From: CAZUGH01 sp964619785
Lineage (GTDB): Bacteria > Bacillota > Clostridia > Lachnospirales > Lachnospiraceae
DNA: 8,945 nt
Direction: 5' to 3'
Assembly (NCBI GenBank): GCA_964619785.1
Contig: CAZUGH010000072.1
Span: 1 to 8,945, forward strand
How positions within the stretch are numbered: position 1 is the stretch's first letter; each line of letters starts with the position of its first letter. The notes beneath the pieces are model-generated. The model ran no database searches and was not told where the DNA came from. It worked only from the letters and a program-made list of their open reading frames with translations. This document shows positions 1-5,190 of this stretch, in pieces. The position numbers and the translations under genes are program-made.

Positions 1-402
1 CACGAAGCGAAATATGTAATTAGCAGCATCTGTCTCTTCGTCGCATCTCCGATTGTTCTCATCTCGGTCTCTGTCCTGATGGGTGAATATTATGAAGACT
101 TTGGCGTTGTCGCCATGCTCCTTCTCATCGCTGTTGGTGTATTTTCACTTATTCGTAATACTGCCGTCAGCGACGCCTACAAGCGCATTCTCCGACTCGA
201 CGACTACCGCCCATCGGAGCAAAAAAAAGGCAAGCTCATCGGAATCGTTGCTAGCATCGTTTGGCCAATAACCGCAGCCATCTACATCGGCTCAGGATTT
301 ATCTTTGGTACATTTGGAACACTGTGGGTCCTCTTCCCCATCGTTGGAATTTTATTTGGAGTATTCTGTGCTATAACTAGTATGGTATACGAAGAAAAAT
401 AA
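1..402 (+). CDS. C-terminal part of a multi-pass membrane protein, possibly the membrane tail of an XRE-type regulator (5' end outside window)
   Basis: The reading frame is open from base 1 to the TAA at 400-402, so 133 residues of a longer protein are visible. An ATG at 79 is internal to this frame and has no clear ribosome binding site, so the gene very probably starts before the window. Four hydrophobic segments are visible: about residues 7-26, 32-51, 77-99 and 106-124. Between the second and third lies a charged loop with the text YKRILRLDDYRPSEQKKGK. This layout, a short cytoplasmic loop ending in a KLIG-type motif followed by two helices with conserved W and P, resembles the membrane tail of many Lachnospiraceae helix-turn-helix (XRE) proteins. 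That resemblance is from memory; no DNA-binding domain is in view, so the function is unproven. The stop lies only 5 nt before the -35 box of the csoR promoter, and no terminator separates them. Confidence 0.6.
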   Translation, partial: HEAKYVISSICLFVASPIVLISVSVLMGEYYEDFGVVAMLLLIAVGVFSLIRNTAVSDAYKRILRLDDYRPSEQKKGKLIGIVASIVWPITAAIYIGSGFIFGTFGTLWVLFPIVGILFGVFCAITSMVYEEK

Positions 403-407
403 ATTGA

Positions 408-437
408 TTGACAAACAATACCCCCCGGGAGTATACT
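408..437 (+). promoter_or_regulatory. sigma-A-type promoter of the csoR-copA operon
   Basis: TTGACA at 408-413 (a perfect -35) is followed 18 nt later by TATACT at 432-437 (-10). Transcription would start near 444, about 56 nt before the csoR ATG. One CsoR-type palindrome lies between the -35 and -10 boxes and overlaps the -10. A second covers the expected start site, so repressor binding would block polymerase directly. Confidence 0.85.
418..434. promoter_or_regulatory. CsoR operator 1 (promoter spacer and -10)
   Basis: This is a 17-bp pseudo-palindrome, ATACCCCCCGGGAGTAT, with ATAC/GTAT ends and C-tract/G-tract halves, the hallmark of type-2 CsoR copper operators in Firmicutes. It fills the promoter spacer and shares its last bases with the -10 box. 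Its centre is 24 bp from operator 2. Confidence 0.8.
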
Positions 438-441
438 TATT

Positions 442-458
442 ATACCCCTAGGGGGTAT
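442..458. promoter_or_regulatory. CsoR operator 2 (transcription start region)
   Basis: This is a 17-bp palindrome, ATACCCCTAGGGGGTAT, which matches the canonical copper-operon CsoR site almost exactly. It covers the predicted transcription start near 444. It is the better palindrome of the pair; operator 1 lies 24 bp upstream, a little over two helical turns. Confidence 0.88.
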
Positions 459-499
459 TTTCATTGTTGTTTACAAATCACGTTGAAAGGAAGAATTAT

Positions 500-802
500 A
501 TGAATTGCTGTGAACCAGAGAATGTGAAACATAAAATCAGAGATACTAAAGAAAAGGCCGCGTTAACCACACGTTTGAGTCGAATCGAAGGGCAAGTTCG
601 CGGAATCAAGAAAATGGTAGACGAGGACCGCTACTGTGTCGATATACTGACTCAGATTTCCGCTATTCAAGCCGCCTTGAATGGTTTTAACAAGGAACTT
701 CTCGCTAGGCACATTCACACTTGCGTGGCAGATGGCATACGCGAGGGTGACGAAGAAGTCGTGGATGAATTGTGCGACCTAATGAAGAAACTTATGAAAT
801 GA
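500..802 (+). CDS. csoR: Copper-sensing transcriptional repressor CsoR
   Basis: CsoR/RcnR-family all-alpha repressor of 100 residues, the usual family length. In the family, apo-CsoR binds the operator and Cu(I) binding releases it, inducing copper export. The Cu(I) ligand pattern is complete: Cys46, His71 and Cys75, with the same spacing (C-x24-H-x3-C) as Cys36/His61/Cys65 of M. tuberculosis CsoR. The family signature RLSRIEGQVRGIKKMV, with DNA-contacting basic residues, is at 25-40. The N terminus has an adjacent Cys pair (C3, C4), which is common in clostridial members. The ATG at 500 is chosen because GAAAGGAAG at 485-493 sits just upstream; a TTG at 464 in the same frame overlaps no ribosome binding site. 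Two matching operators precede the gene, so it autoregulates together with copA. Its stop codon overlaps the copA ribosome binding site. Confidence 0.95.
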   Translation: MNCCEPENVKHKIRDTKEKAALTTRLSRIEGQVRGIKKMVDEDRYCVDILTQISAIQAALNGFNKELLARHIHTCVADGIREGDEEVVDELCDLMKKLMK

Positions 803-810
803 GGTATCCT

Positions 811-3324
811 ATGATTACAGAAAAATATAATGTAACCGGCATGACCTGCTCTGCTTGTTCCTCTCATGTAGAGAAAAGTGTGAGCAAGCTCGATGGCATC
901 GAGCAGGTCTCAGTCAACTTACTAACAAATAGCATGCAGGTAACCTATGACCCTGCAAAACTTTCGGCAACAGGCATTGAAAATGCTGTCAGCCAGGCAG
1001 GCTATGGCGCTTCACTATTAGGCGGACCAAGCTCACCAAGTAAAACCCCGAACCAAATCAGTGAGAATCAGAAGAAGATGAAGAGGCGCCTTATTTTATC
1101 ACTAATTTTCTGGGTACCGCTGATGTACGTATCAATGTGGCACATGTTTTTCCCAAGTCCCGCCTGGGAAATGCATCTGCTACATGGCAATGAAAATGCA
1201 ATCGCCTTTGCCATGACACAGCTGATACTCCTAATCCCCATCTTGCTTGCCAATCAGAAATATTTTACCAAGGGTTTTCAGACATTATGGCACCGAAGTC
1301 CCAACATGGACAGTCTCATTGCTGTAGGCGCAGGCGCCGCCATTTTGTACGGAATCTTCGCCATTTATCAGATTGGTTACGGACTAGGCCACGGCGACAT
1401 GGCGCAAGTTGCACAGTATCGACATGATTTATATTTCGAATCAGCTGGAACAATTTTAACACTCATCACCATTGGCAAATACCTCGAAACGAAGTCCAAG
1501 GGGCGGACAAGTGAAGCCATCACAAAGCTGATGGACCTTGCCCCAAAGCAGGTTACCGTACTGCGCGAAGGAGCCGAGCAGCTCATTGGCATGGAAGAAT
1601 TGCTTGCTGGGGACATTTTCCTCGTTAAGCCGGGCGAATCTGTCGCCGTCGATGGCATAATCCTGGAGGGCCGATCATCACTCGATGAATCCGCAATCAC
1701 GGGCGAAAGCATTCCCGTCCTGAAGAAAGAGGGCGACCGCATCGTCTCTGCGTCCATCAACAAAGCCGGGCTACTTAAGGTACAAGCCGAAAAGGTTGGC
1801 GAAGACACCACCCTGGCACAAATCATTCACTTAGTCGAAGAAGCCTCCTCATCGAAAGCTCCTGTTGCCAAACTGGCAGACCGCATCGCCGGTATATTTG
1901 TTCCGATTGTCATGGGCATTGCTCTCATCACCGGAATCGTATGGCTCCTTAGCGGGTCGAGCTTTGAATTCGCCATGTCCTGTGCCATCGCCGTTCTCGT
2001 CATCTCCTGTCCTTGCGCATTAGGACTTGCAACACCCGTCGCCATCATGGTCGGAACTGGCAAAGGTGCGGAGAATGGCATCCTCATCAAATCCGGCGAA
2101 GCTCTCGAGATGGCTCAACAGATTGACACGATGGTTTTAGACAAAACGGGAACCATCACGCAGGGACAACCTGAGGTAACAGATATCATCAATTTATCCA
2201 CGCAAACAGATGAACAACTCTTGCAAATTGCCGGCTCGCTTGAAAGCGGCAGCGAGCATCCTCTAGCGGAGGCCATCCTTCAGAAATGCCGAGACGCACA
2301 CATCGAGCAACTCCCTGCTACCGATATTCAAGCAATATTTGGCAAAGGCTTAACTGGCAAGCTTCAAGGAAAATTCTATCAGGCAGGCAATGAAAAACTA
2401 ATGACGGAAGCAGGCATTGAACTTGGCTCAGCCGAGGCACAGATGCAAACGCTCGCCAAACAAGGCAAGACGCCGCTTCTCTTTGCCACAGAAAATGAAC
2501 TTCTCGGCATCATCGCCGTTGCAGACACCGTGAAGCCAACCAGCCAGGAAGCCATTTCTCATTTGCATAAGCAAGGTATTCATGTAATTATGCTAACAGG
2601 CGACAATCCTCTAACGGCCCAAGCCATTCAGAAACAAGTGGGCGTAGACGAGGTCATCGCTGGTGTCTTGCCGACCGGAAAAGAAGAGAAAATAACGCAA
2701 CTCAAAAACGATGGTCATCTCGTTGCTATGGTTGGTGATGGCATCAACGATGCACCTGCATTGGCCGCCGCTGATGTAGGTATCGCAATCGGTGCCGGAA
2801 CAGATGTCGCAATCGAAAGCGCCGACATCGTATTAATGCACAGCGACCTCGAAGACGCCAGCCGCGCCGTACAACTCAGCCGCGCTGTCATCCGCAACAT
2901 CAAGGAAAATCTCTTCTGGGCATTTTTCTATAATTGTGTAGGCATCCCACTAGCCGCCGGTGCACTATATCCGGCATTCGGAATCAAGCTAAACCCTATG
3001 TTCGGCGCTGCTGCAATGAGCTTAAGTAGCGTATTCGTAGTCAGCAATGCCCTGCGACTCAAACGACTCAAACTCAACCAAGAGAAACAAGAAAGGAAGG
3101 AAATAAGTATGAAAACAATTACAATTCAAATCGAAGGAATGATGTGCAGCCATTGCACAGGAAGAGTAGAACAGGCACTCAAGGAAACCACCGGCGTCAA
3201 CAGCGTAGAAGTAAGCCTTGAAAACAAAAAAGCCACCGTAACAGCCGAAGACACCGTGACAGCCGAACAACTAAAGCAAGCTGTTGTCGATGCCGGTTAT
3301 GAAGTAACGGGATTAATTGATTGA
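811..3324 (+). CDS. copA: Cu(I)-exporting P1B-type ATPase CopA with N- and C-terminal HMA domains
   Basis: Inner-membrane pump that exports Cu(I) from the cytoplasm using ATP; 837 residues. In order: N-terminal HMA domain with GMTCSAC (Cys13, Cys16); membrane helices from about residue 91; actuator TGES at 297-300; transport-site CPC at 400-402 in the sixth helix; phosphorylation motif DKTGT starting at Asp444; SEHPLA (His483, Pro484) in the nucleotide domain; TGD at 596-598; GDGIND at 642-647; then YN and MSLSS in the last two helices, the copper-type (P1B-1) ligands. After a charged, Lys/Glu/Gln-rich linker a second HMA domain runs from Met767 to the end (GMMCSHC, Cys779 and Cys782). Start ATG 811 is preceded by GAGG at 801-804, which overlaps the csoR stop, so translation is probably coupled. 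An ATG at 772 lies inside csoR without such a site. Single-HMA relatives usually have 740-800 residues; the excess here is the fused CopZ-like domain. Confidence 0.96.
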   Translation: MITEKYNVTGMTCSACSSHVEKSVSKLDGIEQVSVNLLTNSMQVTYDPAKLSATGIENAVSQAGYGASLLGGPSSPSKTPNQISENQKKMKRRLILSLIFWVPLMYVSMWHMFFPSPAWEMHLLHGNENAIAFAMTQLILLIPILLANQKYFTKGFQTLWHRSPNMDSLIAVGAGAAILYGIFAIYQIGYGLGHGDMAQVAQYRHDLYFESAGTILTLITIGKYLETKSKGRTSEAITKLMDLAPKQVTVLREGAEQLIGMEELLAGDIFLVKPGESVAVDGIILEGRSSLDESAITGESIPVLKKEGDRIVSASINKAGLLKVQAEKVGEDTTLAQIIHLVEEASSSKAPVAKLADRIAGIFVPIVMGIALITGIVWLLSGSSFEFAMSCAIAVLVISCPCALGLATPVAIMVGTGKGAENGILIKSGEALEMAQQIDTMVLDKTGTITQGQPEVTDIINLSTQTDEQLLQIAGSLESGSEHPLAEAILQKCRDAHIEQLPATDIQAIFGKGLTGKLQGKFYQAGNEKLMTEAGIELGSAEAQMQTLAKQGKTPLLFATENELLGIIAVADTVKPTSQEAISHLHKQGIHVIMLTGDNPLTAQAIQKQVGVDEVIAGVLPTGKEEKITQLKNDGHLVAMVGDGINDAPALAAADVGIAIGAGTDVAIESADIVLMHSDLEDASRAVQLSRAVIRNIKENLFWAFFYNCVGIPLAAGALYPAFGIKLNPMFGAAAMSLSSVFVVSNALRLKRLKLNQEKQERKEISMKTITIQIEGMMCSHCTGRVEQALKETTGVNSVEVSLENKKATVTAEDTVTAEQLKQAVVDAGYEVTGLID
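3094..3111 (+). promoter_or_regulatory. Internal Shine-Dalgarno and ATG within copA
   Basis: AGGAAGGA at 3094-3101 is followed by a 7-nt spacer and ATG at 3109-3111. An out-of-frame TAA (3104-3106) lies 2 nt before this ATG, which is where the stop of a separate upstream gene would be expected. Confidence 0.6.
3109..3324 (+). CDS. Possible internally started CopZ-like copper chaperone, nested in frame in copA
   Basis: The last 71 codons of copA form a complete HMA domain that reads exactly like a free-standing CopZ: Met-Lys-Thr start, metal site MMCSHC, and a C terminus ending DAGYEVTGLID. The linker codons just upstream spell a ribosome binding site (two AAGGA repeats at 3093-3101), 7 nt from the ATG at 3109, although this stretch is inside the ATPase frame. 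Free CopZ proteins carry Cu(I) to CopA and exchange it with CsoR. The sequence shows the domain and the initiation signal; independent production of the short protein is inferred. The alternative is that the site is a relic of an ancestral separate copZ gene and only the fusion is made. Confidence 0.5.
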   Translation: MKTITIQIEGMMCSHCTGRVEQALKETTGVNSVEVSLENKKATVTAEDTVTAEQLKQAVVDAGYEVTGLID

Positions 3325-3364
3325 TCATTTTGGTCGCTCGGGGTGTGCCTGAATGGTAGTGCTG

Positions 3365-3389
3365 CCAACGAAATTTCTTGGGTTGCTGG
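3365..3389 (+). repeat. 25-bp direct repeat, copy 1, abutting the left edge of the gap
   Basis: This 25-bp sequence begins CCAACGAAATTTCTTGG and is identical to the one that starts right after the gap. Its first 17 bp form a near-palindrome (CCAA-c-GAAA/TTTC-TTGG with one bulged C). Identical ends on both sides of a gap mean either unmerged overlapping contig ends or a repeat that stopped the assembly. Confidence 0.9.
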
Positions 3390-3489
3390 NNNNNNNNNNN
3401 NNNNNNNNNNNNNNNNNNNNNNNNNNNNNNNNNNNNNNNNNNNNNNNNNNNNNNNNNNNNNNNNNNNNNNNNNNNNNNNNNNNNNNNNN
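3390..3489. other. Assembly gap (100 N)
   Basis: Exactly 100 N, a common placeholder for a gap of unknown size between scaffolded contigs. The true distance and content are unknown. Confidence 0.97.
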
Positions 3490-3514
3490 CCAACGAAATT
3501 TCTTGGGTTGCTGG
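3490..3514 (+). repeat. 25-bp direct repeat, copy 2, abutting the right edge of the gap
   Basis: Perfect second copy of 3365-3389. The flanks differ (gctg before copy 1, taggtggg after copy 2), so the two contigs could simply be joined through this overlap, which would remove the gap. Confidence 0.9.
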
Positions 3515-3619
3515 TAGGTGGGTCTCATGCTCTTGGCAGTAAATTCGCCTTTTTCTTGATTTATACCCCGCTCCCATAAAATGGATACTGGAAACGGCGT
3601 AATTTCGTTCTGTCAGATA

Positions 3620-3641
3620 ATTCCATTTTGCCAAAAGGAAT
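3620..3641. repeat. Near-perfect palindrome with one bulged base
   Basis: ATTCC-a-TTTTG, then C, then CAAAAGGAAT: ten paired positions with a single unpaired A at 3625. With a 1-nt loop it cannot be a simple RNA hairpin without melting central pairs, so it may act as DNA (cruciform or protein site) or be a repeat remnant. Confidence 0.6.
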
Positions 3642-3657
3642 AAAATTCTTCAAAATG

Positions 3658-3703
3658 TATGTGCTATACCCCGGTTCCATAAAAAATCGGGGTATAGCAC
3701 ATA
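3658..3703. repeat. Strong hairpin: 16-bp perfect inverted repeat with 14-nt loop
   Basis: TATGTGCTATACCCCG at 3658-3673 pairs perfectly with 3688-3703; the loop is 3674-3687. The left arm plus loop (TATACCCCGGTTCCATAAAA) nearly matches 3562-3581, so it belongs to the same repeat family. There is no T-run directly after the stem on either strand, so it is not a classical terminator, but it would stabilise transcript 3' ends from either side. Confidence 0.85.
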
Positions 3704-3750
3704 TAAAAAGTCTCATATGTACCCCAAGAGCAAAATTGTTAAATTATTAC

Positions 3751-3768
3751 ACAACGTAAATACGTTGT
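3751..3768. repeat. Short perfect palindrome, 8-bp arms with AA centre
   Basis: ACAACGTA-AA-TACGTTGT. It lies between the two larger hairpins in AT-rich DNA. It could be a protein-binding site or part of the repeat element. Confidence 0.6.
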
Positions 3769-3791
3769 TTGTCGAGGGTGCCAAATTGGGA

Positions 3792-3831
3792 GCGGGGTAT
3801 AAATCGCAAATAAATGCCATTTATACCCCGC
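3792..3831. repeat. Hairpin: 13-bp perfect inverted repeat with 14-nt loop, overlapping the methyltransferase stop
   Basis: GCGGGGTATAAAT at 3792-3804 pairs with 3819-3831 around a 14-nt loop (3805-3818). The loop length equals that of the hairpin at 3658-3703. The right arm contains the last codons and the TAA stop (3821-3823, - strand) of the methyltransferase gene. In the leftward transcript the stem forms at the end of the operon and may protect or end the mRNA, although no U-tract follows. Confidence 0.8.
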
Positions 3832-4792
3832 AACAGCTTAGCTTAAAGCCGGCGGGCGTGCTTCGCAACTCCACTGGAGCATGCGTTCGAAACCAAATTT
3901 CGCACTCTCCCAATCCCTCCCCCTCCATCTTATGAGGGAAAATACGGATTGCCTTCGTCAACTCCTCGGAACCCTGAACCAATTCCGGTTTACCTTTTAC
4001 GAATCCCTCATAGCCCTCCATCTCAACAAGTGACAGATTCGGATGCTCCCTCAGGAGATAATCGACCGTTCCCTCATCTTCTAACGGAGAAAATGTACAG
4101 GTAGAATACAAAAGCATGCCGCCAGGCTTCAACATTGACAAAGCGTCCTCTACGATTTCTCGCTGGAGTTTGCTATAAAAATCCGGACCATTCTGTTCCC
4201 ATGCTTTCACCATCGAAGGCTCCTTGCGGAACATGCCCTCACCAGAGCAAGGTGCATCAATCAATATCTTATCAAAAAAGCCAGTGAAATACTCCGCCAA
4301 TTTGCGTGGGTATTCGGTTACGATAAAACTGTTCGTAACACCAAAAAGCTCGATGTTTTTCAATAAAGCTTTGGCGCGCTTGGCACTGATATCATTTGCA
4401 ATTAAGAGGCCTGTGCCATGTAACTTGGCAGCTAACTCTGTAGCCTTGCCACCCGGTGCGGCACACAAATCGAGAACCACATCACCCTCCTCAATCGGCA
4501 GACGCGAAGCAGGTGTCATCGCACTGGGATCTTGTAGATAATACAAACCAGCAAAATAATAAGGATGCTTTGCTGGCTGGACATTTTCCTCATAAAAAAA
4601 GCCATTGGATACAAAGGGAATCCGGCGGATTGGGAATGGGCAAATGCGCTCAAACTCCTCCACTGTGATTTTGGCAGTATTTACTCGCAAGCCAAAACGG
4701 CGGGATTGTTCCATCGATGCGAGATAATCCGGATACTCCTCGCCGAGAATTCTCTTCATTTCATCACAAAATGGTTCTGGTAAATACATCAT
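3821..4792 (-). CDS. RsmF/NOL1-NOP2-Sun family rRNA (cytosine-5) methyltransferase, C-terminally truncated
   Basis: SAM-dependent RNA m5C methyltransferase, 323 residues, cytosolic, expected to modify 16S rRNA. Visible: N-terminal RNA-binding segment with RRFGLRVNT (31-39); YYLQDPSAM before the catalytic core; SAM motif LDLCAAPGGK (107-116); motif IV DAPCSG with Cys182; motif VI YSTCTFS with Cys232, the two-cysteine arrangement of this class. The catalytic core is intact. Homology stops after FPHKMEGEG (near 3914). Relatives continue with an H-F-x-A-L-L segment and a further domain to about 440-480 residues. Here the last 30 codons (3824-3913) are unrelated, and the stop lies in a palindromic repeat, so the gene looks truncated by repeat insertion or deletion. 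Start: ATG 4792-4790 overlaps the cdd stop (ATGA) with AAAGGA 8 nt upstream; a second ATG follows at 4789. The protein may be active without its tail, or in decay. Confidence 0.85.
   Translation of the reverse strand: MMYLPEPFCDEMKRILGEEYPDYLASMEQSRRFGLRVNTAKITVEEFERICPFPIRRIPFVSNGFFYEENVQPAKHPYYFAGLYYLQDPSAMTPASRLPIEEGDVVLDLCAAPGGKATELAAKLHGTGLLIANDISAKRAKALLKNIELFGVTNSFIVTEYPRKLAEYFTGFFDKILIDAPCSGEGMFRKEPSMVKAWEQNGPDFYSKLQREIVEDALSMLKPGGMLLYSTCTFSPLEDEGTVDYLLREHPNLSLVEMEGYEGFVKGKPELVQGSEELTKAIRIFPHKMEGEGLGECEIWFRTHAPVELRSTPAGFKLSCCGV
3864..3885. repeat. Imperfect hairpin inside the 3' end of the methyltransferase gene
   Basis: CGCA-a-CTCC-act-GGAG-ca-TGCG: two 4-bp stems with small bulges. 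It lies in the stretch that encodes the non-homologous tail of the methyltransferase, supporting the view that this DNA belongs to the repeat element. Confidence 0.4.
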
Positions 4793-5178
4793 AATCGAAA
4801 TCCTTTCGGGAAAATCTCTGCCAACGTCACAACCTCATAGTCTTCGGGTGATTTGGCCAGAATAATTTCAAAGGTGTCCGGCTCGCAAAACTCCATCATT
4901 ACCTGACGGCACACGCCACAAGGAGCTGGTGCCACCATCTCATCATCCATGCCACCGACAATTGCAATCCGGCGAAAAGAACGTCGCCCCTCACTGACTG
5001 CCTTGAAGAAAGCGGTTCTCTCCGCACAATTCGTAGGAGTAAACGCACCATTTTCAATATTGCAACCAGTAAACACCTCGCCATCTATCGTCTCTAGCGC
5101 AGCGCCCACACGAAAATGTGAGTAGGGCGCATATGCATTTTCTCTAGCTTTTATCGCTTGTTCAATCAAACTCTTCAT
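4789..5178 (-). CDS. cdd: Cytidine deaminase
   Basis: Zinc-dependent homotetrameric-type cytidine/deoxycytidine deaminase, 129 residues, the usual length. It converts cytidine to uridine and ammonia in pyrimidine salvage in the cytosol. Zinc ligands are Cys51 in the NCAERTA motif, with Glu53 as proton shuttle, and Cys87 and Cys90 in PCGVCRQ. Substrate-binding residues of the family (YSHFRVGAA at 19-27 and the N-x-E of GCNIENG at 38-44) are present. The ATG at 5178 follows GAGGTAG (5181-5187 on the + strand). It lies 12 nt after the aminopeptidase stop and overlaps the start of the downstream methyltransferase by 4 nt, so it sits in the middle of a coupled operon. Nothing unusual in the sequence. 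Confidence 0.96.
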   Translation of the reverse strand: MKSLIEQAIKARENAYAPYSHFRVGAALETIDGEVFTGCNIENGAFTPTNCAERTAFFKAVSEGRRSFRRIAIVGGMDDEMVAPAPCGVCRQVMMEFCEPDTFEIILAKSPEDYEVVTLAEIFPKGFRL

Positions 5179-5190
5179 AGCTACCTCGAA

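Larger units (their letters stand above)
3558..3805. repeat. Pair of 19-bp perfect inverted repeats enclosing about 210 bp
   Basis: GATTTATACCCCGCTCCCA at 3558-3576 and its exact reverse complement at 3787-3805. The similarity continues more loosely outward on both sides, so both arms appear to be copies of one hairpin unit in opposite orientation. This resembles the inverted REP pairs of a BIME, or the ends of a miniature transposable element; no transposase is present. Confidence 0.8.
3325..3820. other. Convergent intergenic region: scaffold gap plus palindrome cluster, no convincing gene
   Basis: This stretch separates the end of copA (+) from the end of the methyltransferase gene (-). 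It contains 65 bp after copA, the 100-N gap, and about 330 bp rich in inverted repeats. Reading frames that cross it are short, run through N or repeats, and lack ribosome binding sites. I see no canonical rho-independent terminator (GC hairpin plus T-run) for either operon. The copA terminator may lie in the gap, or the large hairpins may do this job. Confidence 0.75.

Noticed and set aside
464..499. TTG start extending CsoR by 12 residues
   Set aside because: It overlaps the end of the promoter/operator region only about 20 nt after the predicted transcription start, has no ribosome binding site, and the ATG at 500 has a good one.
772..810. Upstream ATG for CopA inside csoR
   Set aside because: No ribosome binding site is suitably placed, and the 13 extra residues do not resemble a CopA N terminus. 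GAGG before 811 decides.
3365..3514. CRISPR array hidden at the gap
   Set aside because: Only two copies are visible, each at a gap edge, with no spacer and no cas genes in the window. Contig-end overlap or another repeat type is simpler.
3197..3634. - strand frame running through the N stretch and into the 3' end of copA
   Set aside because: It depends on N being read as coding and is antisense to the well-supported copA.
3558..3831. TATACCCC/GGGGTATA hairpins as additional CsoR operators
   Set aside because: The half-sites resemble copper operators, but they are separated by 14-nt loops instead of abutting, and no promoter or gene start is nearby.
3658..3831. Classical rho-independent terminators for the two convergent operons
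   Set aside because: The stems are strong, but neither strand has a run of T after the stem. A role in transcript ends is possible but not the standard form.
3717..3935. 72-residue + strand reading frame across the palindromes
   Set aside because: No ribosome binding site. It is made of repeat DNA and the antisense of the methyltransferase end, with no family resemblance.
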